Position numbers and translations under genes: made by a program. The notes under the pieces were generated by a model. That model made no database searches, was not told the DNA's origin, and saw only the letters and a list, made by a program, of their open reading frames with translations. A DNA stretch of 27,728 nt from an uncultured Mycoplasmatota bacterium (GTDB lineage Bacteria; Bacillota_I; Bacilli_A; RF39; UBA660): positions 1-27,728 of the forward strand of contig URZY01000013.1 in the NCBI GenBank assembly GCA_900552495.1. The letters run 5' to 3'. Shown here piece by piece: positions 1 through 8,093 of the stretch; the first letter of the stretch is position 1; the number at the start of each line of letters is the position of its first letter.

Positions 1-5
1 ATTCA

Positions 6-29
6 TACCGGCATAGCCGGTAGTTTTTT
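6..29 (+). terminator. GC-rich hairpin followed by T6
   Basis: TACCGGC-ATA-GCCGGTA forms a perfect 7-bp stem with a 3-nt loop, followed on the plus strand by GTTTTTT. It has the form of an intrinsic terminator for rightward transcripts, opposite to the late operon. On the minus strand the visible flank has no T-run, although the window edge cuts the context. It may insulate the late operon or be part of a two-way terminator. Confidence 0.45.
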
Positions 30-50
30 GTTTGACCTTAATGGTCAAAC
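30..50. repeat. Inverted repeat GTTTGACC-N5-GGTCAAAC
   Basis: This is a perfect 8-bp stem with a 5-nt loop between two other hairpins downstream of the major tail gene. No T-run follows it on the minus strand. It could be an mRNA-stabilising stem or part of a compound terminator. Confidence 0.5.
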
Positions 51-53
51 ATA

Positions 54-83
54 ATTAAAAGCCCCACATTATAAATGTAGAGC
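54..83 (-). terminator. Intrinsic terminator after the major tail gene
   Basis: On the minus strand GCTCTACATT-TAT-AATGTGGGGC forms a 10-bp stem (two G-U pairs) followed by TTTTAATT, starting 7 nt past the tail-tube stop codon. A terminator directly after the major tail gene is common in siphoviruses. It would lower expression of the tail genes beyond the left edge relative to the abundant tube protein. Confidence 0.6.
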
Positions 84-89
84 CTCTGT

Positions 90-680
90 CTACTCTGATG
101 CCGCTTTAACTAAAGTTGGTGTAAAATCTTCTAACCATTTACTTCCAACAGAAGCATCGTCAATTTCACTTGCTAAAGCTTCATAATAAAATTTGCCTTC
201 ACTATCTTTATAAGCACTAAATTCTAGTTCAACTTCAGCAATTTCTTCTGAAGAATTATCGATGGTTTTTACAAATCCTGATGTAATTGAAATTCTTGGA
301 AGAGAAATATATTTTTCTTCATCTGTAAATAAATCAACTACTTTTGCAGTGAATAACATATCTGGTGTTTCGACAGTATCACCTAGTGCATATACACCAT
401 CTTTTAATCCATTACTACTTAAACCATATACAATTCTTGCAATTGCCATAGGCATATGAATAGCAAGTTTACCTGTTAACTTAACAAGTTTTTTAACGCT
501 CTTTTCTTCAACACCTTCACAATTTTTGACTACTTTTTTATATTCGGGTGTTGCTTCAAATTTTCCAGTACAACCCATAGCTTGTGACTTTTCTGTTCCT
601 AACGCTCCTGTTTTACGATCGTAATTTTTAACGTGAGCAGAAGTAATACGACACTCATTGAATTCAATAATTTTTTCCAT
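90..680 (-). CDS. Major tail (tube) protein
   Basis: This 196-residue protein is the likely tail-tube subunit that polymerises around the tape measure. It starts MEKIIEFNECRI and continues with a beta-rich body of alternating strands and polar turns and a segment reading SITSGFVKTIDNSS. Length and fold pattern match phage major tail proteins of the phi13 type. An AGGAGGAAATAAGA ribosome site precedes the ATG. It is the last late gene in view, directly after the head-tail joining block, which is where HK97-type phages place the tube gene, and a terminator follows. Identification rests on position and general character rather than a strong motif. Confidence 0.75.
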   Translation of the reverse strand: MEKIIEFNECRITSAHVKNYDRKTGALGTEKSQAMGCTGKFEATPEYKKVVKNCEGVEEKSVKKLVKLTGKLAIHMPMAIARIVYGLSSNGLKDGVYALGDTVETPDMLFTAKVVDLFTDEEKYISLPRISITSGFVKTIDNSSEEIAEVELEFSAYKDSEGKFYYEALASEIDDASVGSKWLEDFTPTLVKAASE

Positions 681-682
681 TC

Positions 683-1108
683 TTATTTCCTCCTTAAATT
701 TTCGCTAAGCAATTTTACAAGATCATCTACTATCGGCTTTTTTCCTTCATCTGCTCCTTCTTCCATAAATAGATTAGGTACATTTTTTTTAGAAGTTCCT
801 TCTCCAAAGGAAGGAAAGTATAAATAACCAAAAAATGGTGTTCTTGTAGTTTTAATTGCAAATCCTAGATTTAATTTTGTAAATTCTAATGAAATAGAAT
901 CTTTTGCATGGGTTCTAGGATAACCCTTATATTTTTTATTATCATTGACACCTACTGGCATCTTATCTTTTATTTTTTTGATAACAATATTAGCACCTTT
1001 ATTGTAAAGATAATCATTAATGATATCTTCAGCAAACTCAGGAATTTTAGAAATATAATCAGATAACTTTTTCATATCATCAGCTTCTAACTTAAATACT
1101 GTTTCCAT
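683..1108 (-). CDS. HK97 gp10-like head-tail/neck protein
   Basis: This 141-residue protein has the hallmarks of the HK97 gp10-like family: an N-terminal helix, a middle stretch KIKDKMPVGVNDNKKYKGYP typical of the 'A..K.PV.TG.LR.S' region, and a later FFGYLYFPSFGEGTS segment resembling the 'Y....E.GT' motif. The family acts in the neck or tail-completion complex. I chose the ATG at 1108, in a TAATG overlap with the upstream stop. A GTG at 1120 would add four residues but has no better ribosome site. It ends two bases before the tail-tube gene's ribosome-site region, so the genes are tightly packed. Confidence 0.7.
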   Translation of the reverse strand: METVFKLEADDMKKLSDYISKIPEFAEDIINDYLYNKGANIVIKKIKDKMPVGVNDNKKYKGYPRTHAKDSISLEFTKLNLGFAIKTTRTPFFGYLYFPSFGEGTSKKNVPNLFMEEGADEGKKPIVDDLVKLLSENLRRK

Positions 1109-1452
1109 TAATAAATACACTTTCTTTTTTTGGGACGAAGAAACCTTAACGTAAGAGATTTGACGATGTCTCCACCATTTACTTTTTTTAAATTGCCATA
1201 ATCTCCACCATCAAAAGATAATCCTGTTGTTTCGATTTTAGATATAAGTTTTTCTTCGTCAAAATCTTCTTTTTCATTAATAAAAACAAACTCAATAACT
1301 TGATAGAATATTTTTTGATCACCTTTTTTAAGGCTACCCTCATAATATACACAATATTTATATATGCCGTTTACTTCATCAGGATCGGCACCATCCTTAA
1401 AAAGGCTATAATCTAATTCTTCAAAAGCTTTAACAATTTTTTCATCTGTCAT
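1108..1452 (-). CDS. Tail terminator/completion-like protein
   Basis: This small acidic protein of 114 residues has beta-strands around KIFYQVIEFVFINEKEDFDEEKL and a C-terminal VNGGDIVKSLTLRFLRPKK. The latter resembles the end of phage tail-terminator and head-tail joining proteins. Its start codon overlaps the previous stop as ATGA, with a GGTGA ribosome site, so translation is probably coupled. The assignment depends on its place between the head-closure-like and gp10-like genes. I do not see a diagnostic motif. Confidence 0.5.
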   Translation of the reverse strand: MTDEKIVKAFEELDYSLFKDGADPDEVNGIYKYCVYYEGSLKKGDQKIFYQVIEFVFINEKEDFDEEKLISKIETTGLSFDGGDYGNLKKVNGGDIVKSLTLRFLRPKKRKCIY

Positions 1453-1784
1453 ATTTTCACCTTCTGTAAATATAAATAATTACTATATTTATCGCTATCA
1501 TCACATAAATAGCATTCATAATATTCTTCATTCAATTGCACTAAATACTCTGTATCAAATGTTTTTTTAGGAGTTTTTACTTTCATATCTAACTTTTTAC
1601 TTTTTGATTCAGCAAAATCATAATCTTGCTGACGCATGGACACTATTGCATAATTTAATTTACCAATATATTCTTTCTTGTTACCTGTTTTCTTTCTTGA
1701 AGAATTATATTCAGGCGTTACCTTGTAATATTTTATAACACCATCGTTATACACTGGGTGTTTTACTGTAATCGTTAATGGCAT
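1449..1784 (-). CDS. Head-closure/adaptor-like protein
   Basis: The protein has 111 residues, is basic at the N-terminal half and mostly beta (MPLTITVKHPVYNDG...). Its position right after the gp6-like connector is that of the head-closure or head-tail joining protein in HK97-type phages. It overlaps the connector gene by 38 nt in another frame. I see no strong ribosome site before the ATG at 1784, which fits translational coupling or an internal start. Function is inferred from gene order. Confidence 0.5.
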   Translation of the reverse strand: MPLTITVKHPVYNDGVIKYYKVTPEYNSSRKKTGNKKEYIGKLNYAIVSMRQQDYDFAESKSKKLDMKVKTPKKTFDTEYLVQLNEEYYECYLCDDSDKYSNYLYLQKVKI

Positions 1785-2064
1785 GATTTATTTGAAACCT
1801 CAATATATCATCTGCAAAATTCACATTAAATGCTTCTATTGAATCATTTCGTGCATATCTACAATATTCCTTTAGTAACTTTTTAGCTTCAATATCGGTA
1901 TTAAAATCAATGTCAAAATCACCTGATATTCCCATCAAGTGATTTTTTCCATCGATTATATAATCTCTTACTTGCTTATTTGTATCTTCATCATCCCAAG
2001 TGATGTTTAGGTGCCTTTTTATTTCTTCAAAATATGGAAAAGATTTATTTTCCACTTTAATCAC
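1747..2064 (-). CDS. Head-tail connector, gp6-like
   Basis: This all-helical protein of 105 residues resembles the phage 'gp6-like head-tail connector' family. It opens with a segment like the family's 'EEIKxHLNIT-DEDD' helix (FEEIKRHLNITWDDEDT) and has a second helical half (LLKEYCRYARNDSIEAFN.NF). This family forms the ring on the portal. It follows the capsid gene by 10 nt with a GGTGA ribosome site, as expected for this module. Confidence 0.8.
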   Translation of the reverse strand: MIKVENKSFPYFEEIKRHLNITWDDEDTNKQVRDYIIDGKNHLMGISGDFDIDFNTDIEAKKLLKEYCRYARNDSIEAFNVNFADDILRFQINHAINDYSKTPSV

Positions 2065-2074
2065 CTCACTTAAA

Positions 2075-3196
2075 TTATATAGTTGGTGTTTGTGCTTGAA
2101 TTTTTGAAATATCTAAAAGTAAGAATGATGTATTGTCTAAAGGTGTACCGTTTCCGTATAGTTTAGCTAAATATACTGTTTCGTCTTCTAAGAAATGGTA
2201 TTCTTCAGATTTGTCAATTTTATTACTTGAGCCAACTCCCATGAAATATTTTTTACCAATTCCAAAAATTGCTTTATCTTTAGAAATTTCACAAGATTGA
2301 ACAAATGTAATTGGAAATGGTAAATTATTAACCCATCTACCATCATCAGTTCTATAGTAAATAGATGGTAAAATTTTGGCATAATAATCATATGGATTTA
2401 CAATACATAATGCACTTAAAACTTTTCTCTTACCTTCATTGGTCAATTTAGCCATTAATGTTCCTAATGTAACAAGGCTCAAATCATTAATTACTTCAGC
2501 ATCTTTCTCCGGATAAACACCCTCAACTACATTTCCTTTTAAGTTTCTGTTCATTCCAATAGGTCCTTTACTTCCATCACCAGAAACAATTGCCGATTCT
2601 AAACCAATAGATAATGACTCAAGTAAAAATCTTCTAACAAACATATCCATATATGTTGGTCCTAAATCTAAATGAGCTTTCGCAACTGGTAAGTATGCAG
2701 ATAATTTTTTTGCATTTGAAGTTATCTTCTTAAATGCTGATTTTAGTTCTTTCTTAATTTCATCAGTAAGTTCTCCCCACCATGCAGCATCTGCATCACC
2801 ATTTCTAACAATAATTTCAGCTACTCCAGTAACATTTTGAAAGTTAATGTATTGTAATAGTTCATGAGTTTTCTCTAAATCTTCAAATACACTATCGATA
2901 ATAGTTCTAGGCATTTCAATATCTGTTAAAGCTGAGTTGGTTTTCATAGCATTTACTAATGAATTATAGTAATCTTCTTCAACTTTAGTAAGAACTCTAA
3001 CTCCTCTTTGAGCTAAAATTTCTTTGTCATTTGATGCTTGAGCACTTTCAAAATCTGCTTTTACTTCATTAGCTAAATTATCAAAATATGCCATAATCTC
3101 ATCAATGAATTCCTCTGCTTTATTTTCATTTATAGCATTTAATGCTTTTGATTTTAATTCTGCTTTTGAAATATTATTTAAATCTTTATTTTTCAT
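2075..3196 (-). CDS. Major capsid protein, HK97 fold
   Basis: The protein has 373 residues. About the first 100 are charged and helical with coiled-coil character, like the HK97 delta domain that serves as internal scaffold and is removed by the prohead protease. The remainder matches HK97-fold capsid proteins: TKVEEDYYNSLVNAM, an LLQYINFQNVTG segment, a helix with SKLPVA-like spacing (KLSAYLPVAKAHLDLGP), and SAIVSGDGSKGPIGM, close to the 'G.G.GqP.Gi' motif. An N-proximal GGAGGGATATAA ribosome site precedes the ATG. It lies directly after the ClpP-like protease gene, the usual order. Confidence 0.93.
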   Translation of the reverse strand: MKNKDLNNISKAELKSKALNAINENKAEEFIDEIMAYFDNLANEVKADFESAQASNDKEILAQRGVRVLTKVEEDYYNSLVNAMKTNSALTDIEMPRTIIDSVFEDLEKTHELLQYINFQNVTGVAEIIVRNGDADAAWWGELTDEIKKELKSAFKKITSNAKKLSAYLPVAKAHLDLGPTYMDMFVRRFLLESLSIGLESAIVSGDGSKGPIGMNRNLKGNVVEGVYPEKDAEVINDLSLVTLGTLMAKLTNEGKRKVLSALCIVNPYDYYAKILPSIYYRTDDGRWVNNLPFPITFVQSCEISKDKAIFGIGKKYFMGVGSSNKIDKSEEYHFLEDETVYLAKLYGNGTPLDNTSFLLLDISKIQAQTPTI

Positions 3197-3209
3197 TTAT
3201 ATCCCTCCA

Positions 3210-3944
3210 TTATTTCAAATTAAAAAGTGTTTCTTTAACACTTTCATTTTTATTTTTTTGATTATCAATTTTATTTGAAATTATAATATTCGTTTCATTA
3301 ACAATCTTTGATGTTTTTTTATTCTGTGTTTTATAATCTTTTATGATTTTACTAAGACTTGAAAGAACACTATTACTTTTTTCATTTAGTTCTAACACTT
3401 CGTCACAGAATCCTTTTTCTAAAGCTTCTGATGCTGTCAAATAAGTTTCGGCGTCCAATAAAGACTTTAACTCTTCTTCACTTATTTTTACTCTTGATAA
3501 GTAACATTGAATAACAGCTTCCATAACTTTATCCATATCGGTTGCTGTTTTTCTAAGATCATCTGCATTTCCAACTGTTATTGTCCAACAATTATGAATC
3601 ATCATTAAAGTATTAGCTGGCATTATAATTTTATCTCCAGCCATTGCAATTATTGATGCTGCTGATGCTGCAATTGAATCAACATAACACACAATAGTTG
3701 ATGTCTTGCTCTTCTCTCTTAATAAATTATAAATTGCGATTCCTGTAAATGTATCTCCACCAAGCGAGTTGATGTGAACATTAATAGTTTTAGCATTTGT
3801 ATTATTAAGTTTGTTTCGAATGTCAGTTGCTGAAACCTCATCTTCCCACCATGCAAAATCTACAATATCACCATAAATGTATAAGTCTGCTTCTTCGGTT
3901 TCCTCATTATCTACAAATTTCATAAATGTCTGTGTTGTTTTCAT
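3210..3944 (-). CDS. ClpP-like prohead protease (S14)
   Basis: This 244-residue protein carries the S14 head-maturation protease signature. INSLGGDTFTGIAIYNLL (about 58-75) is the substrate-binding region, VDSIAASAASIIAMAGD (about 88-104) contains the likely nucleophile Ser94, and LMMIHN (about 113-118) contains His117. TYLTASEALEKGFCDEV matches the segment after the third catalytic residue. In phages of this type the enzyme trims the capsid N-terminus during maturation. The last 50 residues are Asn/Lys-rich and look disordered. The ATG overlaps the portal stop as ATGA. It sits between portal and capsid, as in HK97. Confidence 0.92.
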   Translation of the reverse strand: MKTTQTFMKFVDNEETEEADLYIYGDIVDFAWWEDEVSATDIRNKLNNTNAKTINVHINSLGGDTFTGIAIYNLLREKSKTSTIVCYVDSIAASAASIIAMAGDKIIMPANTLMMIHNCWTITVGNADDLRKTATDMDKVMEAVIQCYLSRVKISEEELKSLLDAETYLTASEALEKGFCDEVLELNEKSNSVLSSLSKIIKDYKTQNKKTSKIVNETNIIISNKIDNQKNKNESVKETLFNLK

Positions 3945-5089
3945 GTCTTTTCACCCTCTTTCTCATTTTCTTTGCTTAAATCTGCACTATAATTTTTAGT
4001 AATATAATGTGTATTAGCCCATTCTTCATCAACTGTATCAAATTTTACAATTCGTCTAACTTCGTTAGGACTATAACCATTTCTAATTAAAGCCTCTTGA
4101 TTAGACGCAGTTTCCAAAATATCAATATGCTTTAATGATGATGTGTCTATTTTTAAATAAGAACCACTTATATATGATAATTTCCCATATAATTTACGAT
4201 TTATTTCATCTGAAAACATGTTGGAAACAGGATCTAAACAAAATGTTTGAAAACTTTGAATAGAACTATTAAGCTCTGCCAAATTACCCATTAATAATCC
4301 TTTTGGAATATTAAAAGCAATCCCTGTAACACTAAATATCTCTTCGATTAAATTATTTATTTCTGTACTGTTTGTAGTTGATTTTATTTTGTCTGATTCT
4401 ATAAATTGAAATCCTTCCTCAACTGGCATAACAGCATTAGTATGTTCAAAATAATCTTTAAATTTATCACGTATATATTGTCTTAATTTCTCTTGATCAT
4501 CAAATCTTTGAGAAAATTGTGTCGATAACTTAACTTGTCCTTTTATTCCACCGCGTTTTCCATAATCATTCATAGCATGAGATAATAATTTTCCATAAGA
4601 GGCATACAATCCATCTATAAGATTTGTTACTTTTTTCTCATTCAATCTTAAATAAAACACTTCATTCATTTTATAAGTTTTCTTCATAGTCAACGTACCA
4701 ATTTGAACATTACTAAATGATTTTTCATATAAAACTTTATCATCTTTCAAAAATGAATCTGCAATATAAAAATAACCATTCGCTTGAATGATTAAAATCT
4801 CATTTTCTTGAACTAGTTGATAAATTGCTTTATTCCAAAATTCTTGGGCATTTTGATTCGGATTAGGCTCAATATTAAATAAATAATAGTTTTCTTCTTT
4901 TACCTCTTTATTTTTTACATAGGTTTTAAATTCACTATTCGCTAATCCCTTTGAAATTAGATTAATAGCACTATAAATTGCTAATTCTTTATAATACACT
5001 TCAAGCAAAACATCTGTATCGAAGGATTCGGATAAATTTGTGGTACCATCCTTGGTAAAAGCAAATTTTAACCAATTTAATAGTCCCAT
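3941..5089 (-). CDS. Portal protein
   Basis: This 382-residue HK97-type portal forms the dodecameric DNA gate at the head vertex. Family features seen are the N-terminal YKELAIYSAINLISKGLANSEF helix, LFNIEPNPNQNAQEFW (the 'L..PN...t...F' motif), a NGYFYI segment, and a C-terminal IFSVTGIAFNIPKGLLMG, matching the 'f.vP...lg' region. Length is typical. The ATG has an AAAGGTGG ribosome site. It lies between TerL (14 nt upstream) and the protease gene, which overlaps its stop. Confidence 0.92.
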   Translation of the reverse strand: MGLLNWLKFAFTKDGTTNLSESFDTDVLLEVYYKELAIYSAINLISKGLANSEFKTYVKNKEVKEENYYLFNIEPNPNQNAQEFWNKAIYQLVQENEILIIQANGYFYIADSFLKDDKVLYEKSFSNVQIGTLTMKKTYKMNEVFYLRLNEKKVTNLIDGLYASYGKLLSHAMNDYGKRGGIKGQVKLSTQFSQRFDDQEKLRQYIRDKFKDYFEHTNAVMPVEEGFQFIESDKIKSTTNSTEINNLIEEIFSVTGIAFNIPKGLLMGNLAELNSSIQSFQTFCLDPVSNMFSDEINRKLYGKLSYISGSYLKIDTSSLKHIDILETASNQEALIRNGYSPNEVRRIVKFDTVDEEWANTHYITKNYSADLSKENEKEGEKT

Positions 5090-5103
5090 ATAATCCCACC
5101 TTT

Positions 5104-6768
5104 CTAAAATGTTATTGCACCAAGCAAATCGTTGTTACTAACGTCTGCTGGTATTTCACTCTCAATACTCATTGCTGCAACTAATGCCATAAAACCATCC
5201 GTTTTTCTCAACTTAGGCTCTATTTTTTTATAAGATTTATTGCCTTTTTTATCAATATCTACATAAGTATTATTTGTATACCAACGCATCATAGGATCAT
5301 CTCCATATATGATTTTATGATTTGCAAAAATTTCATCAATTAGTGGAGCAACTTTATTATGAGTTATGTAACCATTACCAATTAACACGAGTAGCCCATC
5401 TGGGTGTTCTTTGTCTTGTGGATATATTCCATATTTATCAAATGTATTTTTTAGAGCGTTATATCTAAATCTATCCATAGCAATTCTCTTTATTCCATAT
5501 TTTTTTAATGCACTTAAAAACCAAAAAACTACTAATTCAGGATCTATTGTATTTCCTTTTGTTATTTCTGCTTTACCTTTTTTTACAGATTCTTCTATAA
5601 GCTCTTCTTTTATTGCTTTTAAATTAGGACTTTTTCCACAAATGAAAGTATGATGCAACCAAATATATTTATTCTCTTTCTTAAATAACAATCCTACTGC
5701 ACAAAAATCTCTAATTTCAGCATAATCTATACCGCCAACTGCTGTATAATTATCTAAATTTGGTATTTCTTGATTTGTAGCCAAAATATCGTTCCATTCT
5801 GCTACAGCTGTTGCCTCATCACGATGCGGTACATTCATTCGTTTGGTCATAAATTCATTTCTTTGGTGTGGACGTATTTTCATAGATTCATAAGCATCTA
5901 ACATTTCTTCTTTTAATTCAGGTAAATAATTAATAGCGGGGCAAGGTTTTTCCCATGCTTCAAAATCATCAACTTCATTTGGATCATCTAGCTCACAAAC
6001 AAATGGAAACATTCTAGAATTAGGAATTAGTCCATTTAATATGTTATCAGATTCATTGTCATATGAATCTAAAACACCATCTCTAACATTACCATCAGTT
6101 GTTATTATAAAAGTTCTACTATCCTTCTTTTTACCAAATCCTGAAGTATGAACGTCTATATTTTTAAATGACTCATAAGCGTGAATTTCATCAAAAATTA
6201 AACAGCCTGGACGTCCACCATCTTTTGTTTTTGGATTAGAAGTATAAAACTTTAATCGTGAACGTGTTGATTTAAAGATTATTTTTTCCAACGTATAAAT
6301 AAATCTACTTGCTAATTTCTTATTTTTTATATCATCAATGACATTGTAAACATCATCAAATGAAGTTTTTGCTTGTTCTTCACTATTCGCAATTATTTCC
6401 ACATTATAACTCGGAATATTATTTATACTTGAAATAAGAATAAAAGACAATGCAGATATGAATCCATTTTTACCATTCCCACGACCCATTTTGATATAAA
6501 ACTCTTTAAAAACTAGCTTATTATCTCTCTTATAACGCAAAAAAACACATGCTAAGATGTATTTTTGAAATGGAAATAGTTTAAAAAAATATCTTTCAAT
6601 CGCGCGAATAGCTTTGTCTATTTTTTCATTTTCAAAATAAACATCTTCTTCCAATTTACGCTTGACTAATTCTATATTTTTTCTAACTTTACGACAAACT
6701 TTAACTTTACCGGTATCTACTAAATCAAAATATTCTTGTACATATTTGTTACTATTAGAATATATCAT
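5104..6768 (-). CDS. terL: Terminase large subunit
   Basis: This DNA-packaging motor and nuclease has about 554 residues. The ATPase domain shows MGRGNGKNGF (about 94-103), a deviant Walker A typical of the Terminase_1 family, and CLIFDEIHAY (about 189-198) as Walker B with the catalytic glutamate. The nuclease half begins around AVGGIDYAEIRDFCAVGLL, with the first metal-binding aspartate. I chose the ATG at 6768 (MIYSNSN) because GGTGACGAAG lies just before it. ATGs at 6780 and 6783 and a TTG at 6786 are alternatives. It overlaps terS by 14 nt. It packages the genome together with TerS and the HNH protein encoded upstream. Confidence 0.93.
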   Translation of the reverse strand: MIYSNSNKYVQEYFDLVDTGKVKVCRKVRKNIELVKRKLEEDVYFENEKIDKAIRAIERYFFKLFPFQKYILACVFLRYKRDNKLVFKEFYIKMGRGNGKNGFISALSFILISSINNIPSYNVEIIANSEEQAKTSFDDVYNVIDDIKNKKLASRFIYTLEKIIFKSTRSRLKFYTSNPKTKDGGRPGCLIFDEIHAYESFKNIDVHTSGFGKKKDSRTFIITTDGNVRDGVLDSYDNESDNILNGLIPNSRMFPFVCELDDPNEVDDFEAWEKPCPAINYLPELKEEMLDAYESMKIRPHQRNEFMTKRMNVPHRDEATAVAEWNDILATNQEIPNLDNYTAVGGIDYAEIRDFCAVGLLFKKENKYIWLHHTFICGKSPNLKAIKEELIEESVKKGKAEITKGNTIDPELVVFWFLSALKKYGIKRIAMDRFRYNALKNTFDKYGIYPQDKEHPDGLLVLIGNGYITHNKVAPLIDEIFANHKIIYGDDPMMRWYTNNTYVDIDKKGNKSYKKIEPKLRKTDGFMALVAAMSIESEIPADVSNNDLLGAITF

Positions 6769-7126
6769 CTTCGTCACCATCATCAAACTGCTTATTAATC
6801 ATTTTTGATGGTTTAAGTCCGAGTGCATCTAATAATTTAATCATTTGAGCATTCGTACGATTTAGAAGGTCTATGCTAGGATTACTCTTGCTTCCTTTTT
6901 GACCGCCACCATTATCATATTCTAAAGATACACCTCTTTCTTCAATATCCTGGGATAGCAAACATTTGGTGTCATACATTTGAATATAATCTTTTAATAA
7001 ATCCTCAGTATAGGCATTGTAATTATCAGCAAGTTCTAATTGTTCTTTCAAACTTTTATAAATATCTCCTCTAATACCTGATAGACGTTTTTTTCTTTTT
7101 TTCTTTTCTTTCGAGCAGTCACCCAT
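6755..7126 (-). CDS. terS: Terminase small subunit, P27-like
   Basis: This 123-residue protein probably recognises the packaging site and recruits TerL. A basic N-terminus (KEKKKRKKR) is followed by helices containing LELADNYNAYTEDLLKDYIQMYDTKCLL and the C-terminal RTNAQMIKLLDALGLKPSK, which is characteristic of the P27 (Terminase_4) family. The acidic C-terminal tail runs into terL. The ATG at 7126 is preceded by the G-rich sequence GGGGGGTGG, a strong ribosome site. A GTG at 7135 would add three residues. It lies between the putative cos region and terL. Confidence 0.85.
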   Translation of the reverse strand: MGDCSKEKKKRKKRLSGIRGDIYKSLKEQLELADNYNAYTEDLLKDYIQMYDTKCLLSQDIEERGVSLEYDNGGGQKGSKSNPSIDLLNRTNAQMIKLLDALGLKPSKMINKQFDDGDEDDIF

Positions 7127-7236
7127 GTACACCACCCCCCTTCACATGAATTTTTTGAAATTTCTCCAAAGGCACTACCCCCTCACGTTTAAGTAACCCC
7201 CAAATATGGTACTGATTTTTTGACCGGGGGGGGATG
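7127..7236. other. G/C-run block, candidate cos site
   Basis: Within 110 bp, in otherwise very AT-rich DNA, the plus strand has C6 (7135-7140), C5 (7178-7182), C5 (7197-7201) and G8 (7226-7233, inside ACCGGGGGGGGATG). The block lies exactly between the HNH nuclease stop and terS. HNH proteins beside the terminase are known to take part in cos cleavage in HK97 and in staphylococcal phages related to phi12. A cos site here is an inference from position and base composition. Confidence 0.4.
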
Positions 7237-7539
7237 TTACCAACGTTCGATTGTATAAAATTTCTTCCTTTTTTGGAATTTAAACCTTTCGTGGATTTCA
7301 TTATGACATCTCGTGCATAAAGTAATTAAATTACTATTTTCAAAAGCAAGTTCAGGATATAATTTAAGTTCCTTTATATGATGAACTTCTAACTTTTTCT
7401 TCTTGCCTTTTGATCGTGAATTGTTGGTTGTAACTTTTCCTTTTAATTTACATCTTTGGCACTCATAATTATCTCTTCTTAAAATTTCTAATCTTTTCTT
7501 TACCCAACGTGGAAGATGATAAAAACTATCATCTGTTAT
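7237..7539 (-). CDS. HNH endonuclease beside terminase
   Basis: An open frame of about 100 residues reads FYHLPRWVKKRLEILRRDNYECQRC, then LEVHHIKELKLYPELAFENSNL and CTRCHNEIHERF. It is a complete HNH/McrA-type nuclease: two CxxC zinc pairs around the HH-N-H catalytic core, with the 'FY-s-RW...R.Rd.Y.C..C' start seen in phage HNH genes. No ATG, GTG or TTG exists in frame. The only plausible start is ATA at 7539, which overlaps the upstream stop (ATAA), so it may be a coupled, weak start. In cos phages such proteins work with TerS and TerL in packaging. The nuclease call is firm, the start is not. Confidence 0.82.
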   Translation of the reverse strand: MTDDSFYHLPRWVKKRLEILRRDNYECQRCKLKGKVTTNNSRSKGKKKKLEVHHIKELKLYPELAFENSNLITLCTRCHNEIHERFKFQKRKKFYTIERW

Positions 7540-7976
7540 TTGTTTGGGTCTTCATTAGAGTCCGGATTAGTTATACTATCTTTATTAGTCTCTTGATGAT
7601 TAGTCTGTTCTTTTGAATCAATTGCATTATCTTTGCCCGTTTCATTGATAGAAGTTAATTTGTTATTATCAGCATTACCTTCAATGTCATTAGATTTTAA
7701 ATCTTTATCTGATTCTTTATCTGATTCTTTTTCTAAACTAATTACTGAAGGAGTTTCAATATTTTCATATTCAACATATCCTGCTGCAGCTAACTTATCA
7801 GCTCTTTCTCTGTTAGTTCTGTAAAAAGTATTAGGTCCTGATGAAATAAAATTATTTCTATCAGTAGCATCATTGAAACTACGTACTACTCTAACAAATA
7901 CAATCTCATCTTTAGAATCATTAATTAATACTTTTGGTTTTTGGATATTCATCTTATCTTTTTTTGTTTTTTCCAT
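7536..7976 (-). CDS. First late gene, small protein with acidic tail
   Basis: This 146-residue protein of unknown role has two parts. About 20-73 is a compact domain with VRVVRSFNDATDRNNFISSG and ERADKLAAAGYVEY, similar in style to the small 'RA..L...GYVe' domains found in several phage structural operons. About 78-146 is a disordered tail rich in Asn, Asp, Glu, Lys and Ser (SDKESDKDLKSND...). It is the first gene of the late operon after the leader hairpin, with GAGAGGTGATACC before the ATG. Its stop overlaps the HNH start. It could be a decoration, packaging or regulatory factor, but no function can be assigned. Confidence 0.7.
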   Translation of the reverse strand: MEKTKKDKMNIQKPKVLINDSKDEIVFVRVVRSFNDATDRNNFISSGPNTFYRTNRERADKLAAAGYVEYENIETPSVISLEKESDKESDKDLKSNDIEGNADNNKLTSINETGKDNAIDSKEQTNHQETNKDSITNPDSNEDPNK

Positions 7977-7995
7977 GGTATCACCTCTCTTTCTT

Positions 7996-8032
7996 TCAAA
8001 AAAAAGGAATTGCTTTGAATTGCAATACCTTT
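7996..8032 (-). terminator. Intrinsic terminator in the late leader
   Basis: On the minus strand AAAGG-T-ATTGC, an 8-nt loop and GCAAT-T-CCTTT give an 11-bp stem with one mismatch, followed by a run of eight Ts. It lies after the predicted late promoter and before the first late gene, so late transcripts would have to read through it. It could also stop early-operon readthrough. Confidence 0.7.
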
Positions 8033-8093
8033 TCTTAATTTTTTATTCATAGAGGATTTAGATGTAAATTTATTTAAACAATCTCACGATTAC

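Noticed and set aside
7127..7236. G-quadruplex
   Set aside because: Only three runs of five or more Gs lie on one strand and they are separated by 14-38 nt, too far apart; the G8 is on the other strand.
7119..7301. 60-codon leftward ORF between the HNH and terS genes
   Set aside because: It overlaps the HNH gene in another frame and its second half is the G/C-run intergenic block; composition is odd and no protein pattern is seen.
7536..7560. Programmed -1 frameshift linking the first late gene to HNH
   Set aside because: The sequence before the stop (CCAAACAAATAA) is not a canonical X XXY YYZ slippery heptamer and no downstream stem is evident. A coupled ATA start is simpler, although unproven.
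7977..8050. Short leader peptide starting at 8050 across the leader hairpin
   Set aside because: It is open for 33 codons and overlaps the first late gene out of frame, but has no ribosome site.
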